DNA of 64,000 nucleotides from Vavraia culicis subsp. floridensis (lineage: Eukaryota; Microsporidia; Pleistophoridae), in contig NW_007360619.1 of the NCBI RefSeq assembly GCF_000192795.1, positions 1-64,000 on the forward strand, read 5' to 3'. The translations under genes and the position numbers were made by a program. Position 1 is the first letter of the stretch. The number at the start of each line of letters is the position of its first letter. Of the stretch, positions 9,904-21,596 are shown piece by piece. Below the pieces are notes generated by a model. The model was not told the origin of the DNA, ran no database searches, and saw only the letters and a list, made by a program, of their open reading frames with translations.

Positions 9904-11201
9904 TTTAAAATTCAAATTAAAAATTTATTGTGAACGTAATTTGTTCTAATTCTGTTCAATTTATTTCAGGTGGTGTACTTGGTTGGTCATTAAAAGTTGC
10001 ATATTTTGCCGCTATACCACTTTTGGATGCACAATGCTGTGTACCACGGATATGCCATTACATCGTTAGAAAAGTATGTTTGGGCAAATGACGGTTATTT
10101 GTTAGAATACATTGGTAAAATTATACTTGTTCAAGTTTGCCAATAACACATCAAGATAATCAAATTTTTTGTTGCGTGAAGATTTTAGGCTAGGGGAGTG
10201 TATTAAGAAGCAAAGCGAACAATGTGTATTTTTACTGTTATACTTAGTAAATATAAACAATTTGGCAAATGGTATACATAGATAAGAGTTTATTGTTATA
10301 ATTACGATGTATTGGAGTTAAGCTATGGCATAGATAGGCTGACATCGAAGTGATAATTATTATAATAGGTAATTGAATTTATTTTTTGGCCTGACGGTTT
10401 TGTAACCACCGAAAATGATTTTTAACCAGAACTAGAGATGGTGACATGGAAGAATAATATTGTTACAGCGGTTATAATGGATATCAACATGCTACAAGAA
10501 TTTTTTATGGTGTGTGATACTTTAGAGCGACCAAATGGTAACTGTTGAGAGTTTATACCATTTTTTATCGTAAAAACACTGTTTTTGACATATTTTCTGA
10601 TTTTTATTGATAACTCAGGCACAAATAAACGAAATAGTTCTAAATACTGACTATAATCAAACAATTAGTCACTGACTTAAAAAGTTATTTGGTTAAATCA
10701 GCACAACAATTGCAGAATAACAAGCATTTATTCAAATATTTCTTCCCGAGTGGCTGTTGCATTTAAAACCAATATGTATACAAATTTTTGCGCTACTCAC
10801 AATGCCTTGTAAGATTTGCTTCTCATTCTAGCAATTTTTATGTTACCAATCAAAAAACCAGTTGATAATTCATGTCAATAACATGAAACACACGAAGATT
10901 TACATGAATGGTGATTTGTTTGGCATATGAGGGTGTAACTGATATTTTCAATTTGCTTCTCATAAATTTAATCGTAACTGCAACCAGTCCAGTACTTTCA
11001 TCAATATTCAATCGATAGTCCCCACGATTAGTTCACGCTCTTAACGAAGTAATAGATGTCGACAGTACGAATTAAATATGTTGTTGAAATACAACGGAAA
11101 AATAGCAGGCAAAATTTACTGTCTAAACGAACCAAGTATGCTCCCAAGTTAGATCACTTATCCTCAAAACACGTATTTCATGAAATAACTCCTTTATTCA
11201 C
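9904..11201. other. Intergenic stretch, about 1.3 kb
   Basis: AT-rich. Short ORFs here (for example 10422-10664, minus) open on TTG with no motif or family match. No RNA gene recognised. Confidence 0.45.
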
Positions 11202-11528
11202 TCATCCGAAAAGATCATCGTCTCCAAACAGATCAACGTCATCAGCTGCTGCAGATGCAGCCTCCTCCTTAGGCTTAGCTTCTTCTTTCGCCGCCGCACT
11301 CTCTGCAACCGCTACTCCCGAGGCAGCAACTGGTGCCTGAGTCAGCATTTCATATATGCTTTCCATCCTTTCTTTATCAAAACTGTATAGCTCCGCCAAT
11401 TTCGGCTGACACTCGGCCTTGACATGAGCAAATATTTCCAGCATACCCTCCTTTGTCACATCCTGACCACATTCGTGCAAGAGCAGTGCTGCGAGCGGAT
11501 AAATATTTTCTACTTTCTCAGCGGACAT
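11202..11528 (-). CDS. 60S acidic ribosomal protein P1/P2
   Basis: A 108-residue acidic stalk protein. The N-terminal 60 residues form the helical dimerisation domain (Y-P-L-A-A-L-L-L-H, as in P1). An Ala/Lys/Glu-rich hinge (about 66-95) follows, then the acidic tail D-D-V-D-L-F-G-D-D-D-L-F-G. P proteins form the ribosomal stalk that recruits and stimulates elongation factors. The N-terminal pattern is closer to P1 than P2. The tail is odd: the usual ending with M-G-F-x-L-F-D is replaced by two D-L-F-G units. The start is supported by CCC 7 bases before the ATG. AATAAA overlaps the TGA stop. Confidence 0.88.
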   Translation of the reverse strand: MSAEKVENIYPLAALLLHECGQDVTKEGMLEIFAHVKAECQPKLAELYSFDKERMESIYEMLTQAPVAASGVAVAESAAAKEEAKPKEEAASAAADDVDLFGDDDLFG

Positions 11529-12908
11529 TTACGAAGGGCTCAAAATTTTTTTGGTTTAATTTTAGGCAAATCTCCTACATGAGTCGGATAACCTCTGACT
11601 CAGGATTAACATGGCAAACCACCATCATTTTTTTGATTATTAAATGCAATTTTTATTCATTTGTGTTTTTCTATGGTTTTAGCTCTTATTTGTGATCGAT
11701 CAACACCGTTTTTAGCTAAAAATATTTGTTATCACCATCACAGCATTCAAACAAGCAAATTTCCTGGATCGATCGAGTCGCTAGTTTTTGGTTCATGGAA
11801 TTGACTTAGGACTCGTGATTTTCTCCTAACATTCAAATAAAAAATTTTCGTCATAACGTTGTATCTGTAGTATAAACGTTCACAGTTGTAATCATGAACA
11901 TTCTTGCCAACAGAATGGAAACACCTCTCATTCTCGTTCAGTTATTGACATAGAAATGTGTTGGCAGGCACAACTAAGTAAACCTGTCACATGGAACAAT
12001 AAAGTTGTTGATAAAGACAAATGAAAATGTGTATATTATTGCAAATACACGTAGCGAAATGCCTAATATTTGAATGTGTAGGTTGTCTTTGCCCTTATTT
12101 AACTATTGTTGTAATATAGATCGGAATTTCACACTATTCCGTCGCTATTATACAATTTTTTCGAAATTTGAATATCATGGAATTCCTTAGCTATTTCTGA
12201 TAGAATTGCTCAAGAAAAAGAAGTATTTTGGATACGTGGTGAGATAGCATGAACAAACTTATTAGCGCAAAAAAGTGTGTGGCACTATGTTGTAGCGGAT
12301 TTTAGTTGTAAGATACGGCATTCCTAACGAACAAAAACTGTTGAGAAACAATATACGTAGTGTTTTGGCAGGATCGTTACATCTTTGACAGCTATTTATT
12401 CCTATGAATATAAGTATTTTTCATTTTTACTGACACAACACTCGGATGGAAAGCAATAAAACGTCTTTAACATTTCATTTCCATATTTCTAAGAATATCA
12501 TAGTTAATAACGCAACAAAGATAGAAAATATTTTTACCTGTCTGCTCTGTGACCAGGTAATGGTATGAAAAGAGACCTGGTAAAAATTTTGGTTTAGGGA
12601 TGTTAACGTATCTGCTGGTGTGAATCGTATTCCATACAAAAGTATCAAATACGGCGGGTCCTGTTCAATACTTCGTATTTTGATGGCAACACAGCACCAT
12701 TTTTTATGATTCATATTCTAATGTATTTTCTACTTTGTCATGAATGCTTACTTATTAAAGCATACAATCGCAGAGCACACTGTACAAATATTCTGTTTAT
12801 TGTACTTATCCTTTCTTTACTCCGAATTTTTCTGATAAATCAAGTTTAGACCTCGTCAGTAAACACTCTTCTATAAAAAATGAAAAGAGCCGCCTGCCCT
12901 TTGGACCG
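11529..12908. other. Intergenic stretch, about 1.4 kb
   Basis: No gene supported. A 79-codon minus-strand ORF at 12475-12714 has an ATG and a hydrophobic C-terminus but no start motif or recognisable family. Confidence 0.45.
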
Positions 12909-13970
12909 ATGCTTTTAGACCAGAAATATCAGCCGAAAACGTTGGAAGATATTCAATTCAACGAGAAGCATGCAAAAAACCTCAAAAACTTTACGCTATC
13001 CACAATTCCGCATCTAATAGTTCATGGAAGACCAGGTTGTGGTAAACGAACTCTTGTTTACGCGTTTATCAACCATTTATTCGGCGAGCAGCCTAAAACT
13101 CACCACAGAAGCATTGAAGTTACCAGCTCAAGCGATAAAAAAATTACGATATCTTATGTCGAGTCTGACGAATACGTAGAAATATGCCCGTCGGATTACA
13201 ACTTCAAAGACAAAGACGTGATACAAAATGTGATTAAGAAAATGGCGGAGACGAAACCAATAACCAGTCTAATATCGAAGAAAAGGCAAGACAAACTCAA
13301 GCTTATTTTGATAACAAGGGCTGAGAAGTTGACTAAAGATGCACAGGCTGCTCTGAGACGCACAGTGGAAACGTACGCCGATAATTTCAGAATGATCCTC
13401 ATATGTAACGATATTACAGGTATAATCGATCCCATAAAGAGCAGGATGCTATGTTTAAGGATAACTGTGGCGCCTTCTGATCTCCTTTTGAGAACGTTAT
13501 CGGAGATTAATACGCAGGAAGGTATTTGTGGTAGTAAAGAAACGCTGAAACAGATAATAAATGATTGCAACGGAAATTTCAGACGAGCACTTTTCTTTTT
13601 GCAGAGAACGCAGCTTGATGGTGCGGGCGAAGAGAAATCAAAACGACTAAAAAAGCAGGAAAGCACATTTAAATTAGACTGGGAAATCACTGTGGCAGAT
13701 GTAGTTGAGATGATGATGAAGGAACAATCGAACACAATGGTTCTAAATATTAGGTTGCAGTTAAATGAACTGCTGATCAAATGTGTACCGCCCCGATTGA
13801 TACTGAAAACCTTGTTTGCGATTTTGATATCTAAGGTAAAACCGATCGATCATCATAATTTATGTAGACTGACAGCAAAATATGACGGTAGGATAACGCT
13901 TGGAACAAAAAGCATATTTCATCTCGAAGCGTATGTGATAGCTGTGATGTTGCTCTTTCAAAAGAAATAA
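12909..13970 (+). CDS. RFC5: Replication factor C small subunit (human RFC3 / yeast Rfc5 type)
   Basis: A 353-residue AAA+ clamp-loader subunit. It opens L-D-Q-K-Y-Q-P-K-T-L, the RFC box near 'WVDKYRP'. The Walker A is variant, G-R-P-G-C-G-K-R-T (about 40-48), as in human RFC3/yeast Rfc5. It then has S-S-S-D-K-K-I-T-I-S, C-P-S-D-Y, and sensor-region L-T-K-D-A-Q-A-A-L-R-R-T-V-E. D-P-I-K-S-R-M-L supplies the 'SRC'-type arginine motif, with Met in place of the usual Cys. RFC loads PCNA onto primer ends during replication. The residue pattern (K-K-I-T-I, N-P-S-D equivalent) identifies this subunit rather than Rfc2-4. CCC lies 9 bases before the ATG, and AATAAA overlaps the stop. Confidence 0.9.
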   Translation: MLLDQKYQPKTLEDIQFNEKHAKNLKNFTLSTIPHLIVHGRPGCGKRTLVYAFINHLFGEQPKTHHRSIEVTSSSDKKITISYVESDEYVEICPSDYNFKDKDVIQNVIKKMAETKPITSLISKKRQDKLKLILITRAEKLTKDAQAALRRTVETYADNFRMILICNDITGIIDPIKSRMLCLRITVAPSDLLLRTLSEINTQEGICGSKETLKQIINDCNGNFRRALFFLQRTQLDGAGEEKSKRLKKQESTFKLDWEITVADVVEMMMKEQSNTMVLNIRLQLNELLIKCVPPRLILKTLFAILISKVKPIDHHNLCRLTAKYDGRITLGTKSIFHLEAYVIAVMLLFQKK

Positions 13971-15594
13971 AGCATCACAATGCTGTTTAAAATCGTTCAA
14001 TTCATCTATAATGGTTTAATTTTATTGCCTCTGACATCATCTCATCTCATCTCATATAAATAAAAAGACAACTCGAAAGCTGATTGCTTGGTTCTGTGAA
14101 ATAAATTATTTGGCCCTTCAAGAAAAATAAAAAATTTTTGTTTCATGTATTTGCACTGAATAAAGGGCCTAAGGTTGTTGTGTGACTCACTCTTTCTGAA
14201 AAGCCCTCAATTGTCCTCTACTAACAACATCAAAATTACACGTTCACCGAATAGTAGCTAATTAATTAACCTCTATCACAAGATCTTAAACAGTAGAAAA
14301 AAAATAATACGACATATGAAAAGAAGAAAGTATCATTGAATGAATAGAACAGTTTTTACCGTTTTGTAAACGGAAATAGCGCAAGTAGTAAGAAAACACA
14401 TTTCATTAAAACTTTTGCACTAACTACAGCTTAGAGAAGATGTTTTATCTGATACAGGAATAAAAGTGTTATTGCCAATACTTGTAAATGATTGTTTCAT
14501 AATCATTATGTATCATCACGTGTTATCTACATAATAGTAGAACACTTTCAAAACACACATGGACTACATCATATATATGGTTGCTAGCTACCATACTACC
14601 ATATGAAGCGGTATGGTAGTAACAGAGTTGTCGGATAATACAGAACATGATAACAGTGTCGGTGCATATTTAGACGATAAATTTTTTTATTTTCTTATTA
14701 TGGTAGTATACTTAATATAACTAGGCATCATCAAGAACATAGAATATTTGTGGTAATCTGATTATATAATAAGTATATAAACATTTTTTGTTGGTTATAA
14801 TGCTACATGGCTCTTATCAACCACAAAAATCACACGAACCAGTGCAACGTATTTTTAGATTTAGAATTGGTGCCAAGCTGGCTGCATTACACCTAAATAA
14901 TTTACAAGGCTATCAAAAGAAGGGCAGGGTTGTGTTGCCAATAGCACTCACCATATTTGGTTAACATATGAAAGAGTTTGGAGCAGGAGAAAATAATGCA
15001 ATAGTACATAATGGCTTAATGATTTTTTCTGATACCATTATAATTCGTTTATATATATGGTACTGTGAGACTCGTCAAAAGATGACTCAGCTAATACCCA
15101 GACAACCACTTTTTATCAAGTAATTCTACCATTTATTCTAATATCGTACAATAGGCTACAACAGAATGTGATATTCACATGTTTTTAATGGCGGGTAATT
15201 CTCTCATATACCATATTAATCCCAATTCTCACTTATTTATATGAGAATAACACACATATGACCTATTAATAATTAATCAAAACTGTATAAGTTCTAATGA
15301 TCGCATTCCATACCATACAAACGGCAAAAACCTTTCTGTATAGTATGATCGATATAAACACTGATTTTTGGTATAAACATTGTCAAAACTTATATTCCTG
15401 ATCAATAAACCGAGTAAGACATGCCGTCATTGGTAACTTTCTGCTGGATAAGTTTTAGTGCATTATTACGCACATAGACGCAGAGACGGTCCTGTACACG
15501 CAATATCTCAAGAAATAATATTTTGAATAGCATGGTTTGTTAGTAAATACCGCATAATTATATATGATACAAAAATATTTTGTGAAAATATTAA
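13971..15594. other. Intergenic stretch, about 1.6 kb
   Basis: No gene supported. It contains a short CATCT-type microsatellite near 14036-14056 and a strong 10-bp inverted repeat at 14594-14621. No tRNA boxes were recognised. Confidence 0.45.
14594..14621. repeat. Inverted repeat, 10-bp arms with 8-base loop
   Basis: The arms TACTACCATA and TATGGTAGTA are perfectly complementary around an 8-base spacer. The right-arm sequence occurs again about 80 bases downstream. It lies in gene-free DNA and has no known role. Confidence 0.5.
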
Positions 15595-16494
15595 ATGATC
15601 CCTCCTTATTGGCAACTAATGGAGTTTATTGGTGATGATCATGAACAACAAAATGTTGTAAAAATAGGCCAGAAGGAACAAAGCGGTAAAACTACCATAC
15701 AGGATAGTTTAAACGGGAAGGTACAAAATATTAACACGCAAAATCCTAACGTTAATAAACAGAATGAATTAGAGGTGTCATATGATGAGTTTAATATATT
15801 TCTGCAGGACTTTTTTGGCGACATAACTAAAGACGCGTTTGAGGAAATCGTTTCGTTTCCTGTAATCAACGTGGAAGACATTAATATCAATCTGTACAAA
15901 TCAAAATGTATTTATCTGTCACAAAATGAAATTGATATCGACGATTTGCTGGTATCAGCGCTTCTGAGTGAAAATAATGAAGAAAGTTTTGTTACTAAAA
16001 ATAGATATGAAGATGACATCCTATTCAAACCTATAAGGGAAAGTGAAACAGTTGCTAGCGAGTTTTTTGAAAAATACAAAAGTTTTTGTGAAAAAATCGA
16101 TCTTAGGAACATTAACATACAGGAAGAAGACAAAATTATGAGCGTCCTAAAAAAGCAAATCAGTATTAACAACAGCAGACGAAAGGTACTCAGCAGTATT
16201 TTGGAAAAGAAATTGGAAGTTTTGTCAATTCTAAAGTTTTTGCGGGAAATTGACAGAAAAATTGAGAAAGTTGCCTTTAAACGGATCAAGAATAAGAGGA
16301 AGAAGAAGTCAGAAGATAATATTCAGCAGCTGCTAGAACTTATTGTGGAGCGCAATCAATTTTATGATGCGTTCAGAGACGAGATAGAAACAGCCTTGGA
16401 AGTGTTGAGTGTTTCGCAGAATGTCTTCGCTGACGAGAACACTGACATTACAAGTTTTGGATTCATGCCCAAAGACTTTTTTTTCGATTCCTGA
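15595..16494 (+). CDS. Putative Ada3/Ngg1-like SAGA histone acetyltransferase subunit
   Basis: A 299-residue protein whose C-terminal third looks like the Ada3/Ngg1 domain. A helix E-E-D-K-I-M-S-V-L-K-K-Q-I-x-I-N-N (about 180) parallels 'DEVLxELRKxQxEL'. It is followed by L-K-F-L-R-E-I-D-R-K-I, then a basic K-R-I-K-N-K-R-K-K-K linker, then L-x-L-I-V-E-R-N-Q. Upstream, D-I-D-D-L-L-V-S-A-L-L-S-E-N resembles Ada3's 'LTxRLISALIEEN'. Ada3 joins Gcn5 and Ada2 in the acetyltransferase module of SAGA. The order of these elements is more convincing than any one of them, but this is an eye alignment of a coiled-coil region. A second ATG at 15619 lies 16 bases after CCC at 15600-15602 and may be the true start. 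Confidence 0.5.
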   Translation: MIPPYWQLMEFIGDDHEQQNVVKIGQKEQSGKTTIQDSLNGKVQNINTQNPNVNKQNELEVSYDEFNIFLQDFFGDITKDAFEEIVSFPVINVEDININLYKSKCIYLSQNEIDIDDLLVSALLSENNEESFVTKNRYEDDILFKPIRESETVASEFFEKYKSFCEKIDLRNINIQEEDKIMSVLKKQISINNSRRKVLSSILEKKLEVLSILKFLREIDRKIEKVAFKRIKNKRKKKSEDNIQQLLELIVERNQFYDAFRDEIETALEVLSVSQNVFADENTDITSFGFMPKDFFFDS

Positions 16495-16958
16495 TCAGAT
16501 TCCAAAATACAATTCGAATAGAATATCACAACTAGATTTACGAATAATAGACTGCTAAAAATAAGGCAGTGCTGATCATTGTAATAATAAATATTTATTT
16601 TATACAGCAAAAGTGTTTTTTGAACAAACTGTGATTCTTCTATGAAAATCGTTGGTATTTAGCGGTACAGTTAACATATAAACGGTTGTTTGGCAGAAGA
16701 AACACCTTTGAAACCGTTTAACGAGAAATATTCTCATCAAGCTAGTGGATATGAAACTGAGAGGTTTAGAGGAAATTATATTGATGTTATGGAACAGTGA
16801 CTCGCAACGAATGCTTGAATAAGTAAGAAATTATGCTTTCCATCTATCTTTTATCTAAGGATTACAGCGTACGAAACAACAATCATATTGGTACGTGAAT
16901 ATATTTCTCTGGTCAACCACTAATGACATTCTGCTACGAACAATATTTTTCTATATTA
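16495..16958. other. Intergenic stretch between convergent genes
   Basis: AT-rich with no supported feature. Confidence 0.4.
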
Positions 16959-17501
16959 TTATTCAATACCACTATTTAATAAATAGACATTTTCATTGAG
17001 ATTTTTCTTCAGTATAATTTTCTTGTTTGGTTTCTCAATTTTCATCTTTTCTCTAAAAGTGCTCCAAAATTCTTCATCGTATTCTTTTGCAAAATCACCA
17101 TAGTGTTTCGTGAAGCAAGACACCAGCCTGCAAGGAAACCGGTTAAGATAAAAAAGCGACTTGAAATAATCATATGATATTTCCTTGACAGCCAAAAAGT
17201 TGACCGATCCGCATATTTTCTTTATACATTCTATGCTTTTCACTATTATTTTATCCTTCTTACTGCTGAGTAGATGGCTGAAGATCAAAATTGTAAATTT
17301 GTATATATTATCGTCCAACAGTTTACCATTGTTCAATATCTTATTATATGCATGTAGAAACAAATGGGGGGTGCTGAGCATGTGCACTACTTTATCAAAC
17401 TCCTCTTTGGTGCTCACAACATTGTGTTTGACGGCCTTGCTTCTATTGTTCCGGTCTTCTCTGGCCCTTTTCAATTCCTTTAGTTTATACCGATTAAACA
17501 T
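16959..17501 (-). CDS. Hypothetical basic helical protein, 180 residues
   Basis: I do not recognise this protein. It begins with a very basic stretch (Y-K-L-K-E-L-K-R-A-R-E-D-R-N-N-R) that could be a nuclear or nucleolar targeting or RNA-contact segment. Helices with HEAT/ARM-like hydrophobic spacing (about 40-140) and a Lys-rich tail follow. No membrane segment is visible. The frame is open up to 17552, but the ATG at 17501 has a CCCCC run just upstream, almost identical in context to that of the beta1 gene, so 17501 is preferred. The good start signal makes a real gene likely. Confidence 0.65.
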   Translation of the reverse strand: MFNRYKLKELKRAREDRNNRSKAVKHNVVSTKEEFDKVVHMLSTPHLFLHAYNKILNNGKLLDDNIYKFTILIFSHLLSSKKDKIIVKSIECIKKICGSVNFLAVKEISYDYFKSLFYLNRFPCRLVSCFTKHYGDFAKEYDEEFWSTFREKMKIEKPNKKIILKKNLNENVYLLNSGIE

Positions 17502-17504
17502 CGT

Positions 17505-17509
17505 GGGGG
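17505..17509 (-). promoter_or_regulatory. C-run start-associated motif choosing the start at 17501
   Basis: CCCCC on the coding strand, 3 bases before the ATG. The GGTACCCCCACG context is shared with the proteasome beta1 gene (6479-6490). Confidence 0.5.
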
Positions 17510-18361
17510 TACCGTATGACTGAATATAAATCCAACATTGTTCGTACATCAAATATCAATGAGGAATTACGGATAAAAACATCTATTGATAGAATCCAAA
17601 TAGATAAATGATCTACTTTTGAGCTTGAACTAGAAAATTGTCTCCTGCAAATCAAGGGTGGTTATTGCTGGATGAGCGCTAACGCGCGTAAGAACAATCA
17701 AATAACAGATGTAATGCCACCAGAATAAATGGTTTGTTTGGTGAGGTATTCAAGGTTCAATAGATATTGAATCAATTTTTCAATAAAAAATTTTATTCTT
17801 GACAGGTACTTGGACTACATCACAATTCGCGTGGGTAACATGGCCTGAGATAAGATGTTTCTGGTCTATGTATTGAGATATTCTTATACCATCCTTCAAG
17901 GATCATAGATTTATAAAGGTCTTTATGATGTATATGAAGTACCTATTGTTCCAAATAAAAATATTCATTTTATTACCGCCTATTAATTTATTTCTTTTAG
18001 AAATCAAATTTCTAAAAACGACACTCCATAGGTTTCTAAATGCGTGTAGTTTTGCGAAGACAAAGTTTTGAAGGTTTAAGAGAATATTTTAGTATCTTTA
18101 ATACCTCTACACTATTATTACAAACTGTTTTGGATCCTATTTTTCTTCAATGCTAATTAGAGCTAGTTTCAAATTGTAAAGTTATTTATTTCTATCAGTT
18201 CATCCAAATAGCAATATTCCACCGTATCACATTCCACCATACACCTCCTTTATAAATAATAAATATCATAGTCGTATTGTTTCGCATTTGTTATTCTTTC
18301 TCAATATGTTTCACGTCAGGAATATTTATAGCAATAAATTTTCTACCCCGACCTAAAAATT
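17510..18361. other. Intergenic stretch between divergent genes
   Basis: No ORF supported. It holds the promoter of the V-ATPase B gene, with CCCC at 18346-18349 and the ATG at 18362. Confidence 0.45.
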
Positions 18362-19816
18362 ATGTCACGATCTGTAATAGAACCGCAATGCAGTTACAAA
18401 AAAGTAGTTGGTGTCAATGGTCCATTGATAATCCTTGACGGTGTAAAAAATTTGCAGTATGCTGAAATGGTCAGTCTAACATTGGGAGATGGGTCGCACA
18501 AAAACGGTCAGGTGCTGGAAGTAACGGGAAACAAGGCAGTAGTACAAGTATTCGAGAGCACATCTGGTGTGGATGTAAAAAGAACGATGGTTTCTTTTAC
18601 GGGAGATACTTTTAAGATAAGTTTGAGTGATGACATCCTAGGTAGGGTGTTCAACGGAAGCGGCAAAGTGATCGACGGCGGTCCAAAGATTATTGCCGAC
18701 GAATACCTAGACATACAGGGTCAGCCGATCAATCCCCAACTGAGAATATATCCTGAAGAGATGGTTCAGACGGGTATATCGGCGATTGATGTGATGAATT
18801 CGATTGCGCGTGGTCAGAAAATTCCTATTTTTAGCGGATCGGGTCTTCCACACAACGACGTGGCGGCGCAGATATGTCGACAGGCAGGCTTGGTTAAAAA
18901 GAAAACGGTGGTTGACTCTTCGGATGAGAATTTTGCGATTGTTTTTGCTGCAATGGGGGTTAACATGGAGACAGCTAGATTTTTCAAGAGTTCGTTCGAG
19001 CTTAGCGGGGCACTCGAGCGAACTGCCTTATTTTTGAACCTTGCCAATGATCCAACCATAGAACGAATTATCACGCCTAAATTGGCACTTACAGCCGCTG
19101 AGTATCTTGCATATGAGACAGAAAAGCATGTATTGGTTATTTTGACAGATATGAGCTCGTATGCTGATGCACTGAGAGAGGTTAGTGCTGCTCGTGAGGA
19201 AGTTCCAGGACGAAGGGGATACCCCGGCTGCATGTACACGGATTTAAGTATGCTGTACGAGCGTGCTGGACGTATAGATGGTAAAAATGGCTCGATAACG
19301 CAAATTCCTATTCTTACGATGCCAAACGATGATATTACGCATCCTATTCCCGATCTGACCGGTTATATAACAGAGGGACAAATTTATATTGATAGACAAA
19401 TGCATAACCGGCAGATATATCCACCGATAAATGTACTGCCCAGCCTTTCGCGATTGATGAAAAATGCAATAGGTGAAGGCATGACACGAAATGATCATGG
19501 TGATGTTTCCAATCAATTGTATGCCAAGTATGCCATTGGTAAGGATGCACAGGCGATGAAGGCGGTTGTCGGCGAAGAATCATTAAGTGTGGAGGACAAA
19601 CTATCTATCGAGTTTTTGGAGCGTTTTGAGAAGGAATTTATAGGACAAAGACATGATGAGTGCAGAACGATTGGCGAAAGCCTGGATATAGCATGGGAAC
19701 TGCTGAAGATCTTTCCCAGAGACATGCTAAACCGCATACCGGAAAATATTTTGAACCAATATCACTCTGTAGAGGAGAAAACGGCCGATAAAGATGTTAG
19801 TTTGGAGGAATCTTAG
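18362..19816 (+). CDS. VMA2: V-type H+-ATPase subunit B
   Basis: The 484-residue protein is a full-length vacuolar ATPase B subunit, the non-catalytic nucleotide-binding partner of subunit A in the V1 head. The proton pump acidifies vacuolar or endomembrane compartments. Diagnostic stretches include E-T-x-S-G-V-D in the beta-barrel, [34 protein letters not shown] (about 145-170, where A subunits have a P-loop), [15 protein letters not shown] [13 protein letters not shown], and [13 protein letters not shown]. Length and motifs are normal. CCCC lies 12 bases before the ATG, and AATAAA occurs shortly after the stop. Confidence 0.97.
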   Translation: MSRSVIEPQCSYKKVVGVNGPLIILDGVKNLQYAEMVSLTLGDGSHKNGQVLEVTGNKAVVQVFESTSGVDVKRTMVSFTGDTFKISLSDDILGRVFNGSGKVIDGGPKIIADEYLDIQGQPINPQLRIYPEEMVQTGISAIDVMNSIARGQKIPIFSGSGLPHNDVAAQICRQAGLVKKKTVVDSSDENFAIVFAAMGVNMETARFFKSSFELSGALERTALFLNLANDPTIERIITPKLALTAAEYLAYETEKHVLVILTDMSSYADALREVSAAREEVPGRRGYPGCMYTDLSMLYERAGRIDGKNGSITQIPILTMPNDDITHPIPDLTGYITEGQIYIDRQMHNRQIYPPINVLPSLSRLMKNAIGEGMTRNDHGDVSNQLYAKYAIGKDAQAMKAVVGEESLSVEDKLSIEFLERFEKEFIGQRHDECRTIGESLDIAWELLKIFPRDMLNRIPENILNQYHSVEEKTADKDVSLEES

Positions 19817-21596
19817 GTTGATCTGCCACAATAAAGTTTTTTCGGTTATTTATTTTTGTTTTCGTGGTAAAATTGTTTTTCAATGCTAGTATTATGGCTT
19901 CACGATCATAAAGGGTAATTTGCACCATAAATTATGATGATATGCCTCTCGAACGAATTAAAGCTAAACTCATACGAGCATTTTCACTGTTCCCTCATTA
20001 ACTCAAAGTATTAATACTTTTATCTATTAACCACGTAAATATTTCATTAACAGTGTTCCATGTGTACATTTACTTGTTGCTTATTTGATGAATATTCACT
20101 TGGAAGGACGTATACGATGATACAAATCTTGCAATTTTTACTTCTTGAACAAAATAGCCAACATGTTATCATGGATCGCTAATAATGAAACATTTAATGT
20201 ATAACCACAGGATATACACTGGTTACAAAAATAAGGAGAAACAAGACGATAAAATGCGATTAAATCCACATAATACAGAGCCATATCTGGTGCATGGTAC
20301 AATCAGAAATCCTGAGTCACTCTCGGGAAGAATGTTGGTGTGCGAATGGTCCAAGAAGCCAGTCATCAAAAACGATACTAATAAATGTTTAAAGGTATTG
20401 ATCAGCCCTGGAGAAGCTGCTGCAATACTTTGGTTTAGGATAAATGTATAAATTTACCTGTTAGGAATAACCATGTTCCGCTCTTATTTGAAAAGAACGT
20501 TTGCTCACTTATATAACGTTTTGTGTTCTAGTAAACCGCACTATTTTCTTGATGCATTTCTTTCCACTGTGTTTTCACATAATTTTCTTCTCTCGATACT
20601 TTCCTGCCATTTTCAGAAATTGATTTTTGGGAGTTTGGTCTGCTAACGGAGAATATTTTGCATCGTACTAGAAAAATATAAAATTGTAAAGCAATGATTA
20701 ATTATTCAAGATATGTAAAGAGAAATAATGCTAACATATTGTCGTAATCCACTGAGTGAAGTTCTTATCGAAAATTACTAATTGTCGATTTGCTATTTTT
20801 GTGTTGGAACTTCCAGCACTGTAGAGAGTACCAATTCATGCCATATTCATAACTATGTCTACGATAACACAGGCTTGCTGCCCATCCATACTGTGAGTTT
20901 GTCACTAGATTCTGAGTTGTGTGTCGTTCTGCTCCACATTACATTAGATAAAATTATTCGATGAATTAAGATCTTTAAAGACTTTCAGATATGCCAGAGG
21001 TATCATATATAGCAATATAATTGAACCATACTTGGTCTTATGGATGCTTTTACCATCTTTAATTAAGGAACTAAAGTATATAGAGTTAGGATGGTAGGCG
21101 AATTGCACAGTGAGTTTATGGCAAGGGTATAATAGTTATACGTATTATCAAAGATATTATGATATTCTGTAAAGTTTGCTGTCGGATCAGACAACATATT
21201 ATGATGCTAGTCACTTGATCGAATTTTTGCATAACTTGACAGAGTATGTATGCACTTACAAGTTTATTGGCCCGGCTAATATAGTCTTAGAGCTTAAAAT
21301 AATTGTGTTTCTATCCAGTATCACTCAAAAAAAACCATACTAACTACCTTAGTGATAGAAGTTCTGCAATGCAAGTTTCATAAATATTTTTGATTATTGT
21401 CGAAAATATTCACCGAATTGGTATCTATTGCATGTGCCAATTCGATACACAGTAAATTCAAAGATTCTTTTCATTGAACTTTTGCTAGAAACCATTTCAG
21501 TGCTTGTCGAGAGAATCGTACATTATAAATTAATTAAACGCATACTAAAAGCAGTAAATATATTCGATTAAAAGTATTGGTGTGCAATACATCTTA
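19817..21596. other. Intergenic stretch, about 1.8 kb
   Basis: Mostly unassigned. It holds one weak ORF at 20185-20451 (listed separately). No RNA gene or repeat was recognised. Confidence 0.4.
20185..20451 (+). CDS. Uncertain short ORF, 88 residues
   Basis: An ATG-initiated ORF inside a long gene-free stretch. It encodes a mixed, moderately basic protein with no recognised motif and no C-run before the ATG. Its middle part is somewhat less AT-rich than its surroundings, which is the only hint of coding or of a decayed element. It may well be chance. Confidence 0.15.
   Translation: MKHLMYNHRIYTGYKNKEKQDDKMRLNPHNTEPYLVHGTIRNPESLSGRMLVCEWSKKPVIKNDTNKCLKVLISPGEAAAILWFRINV

Noticed and set aside
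10422..10664. 80-codon minus-strand ORF
   Set aside because: Opens on TTG with no ATG until near its end. No support.
12475..12714. 79-codon minus-strand ORF with hydrophobic C-terminus
   Set aside because: ATG present but no C-run and no recognisable family. Not enough to call.
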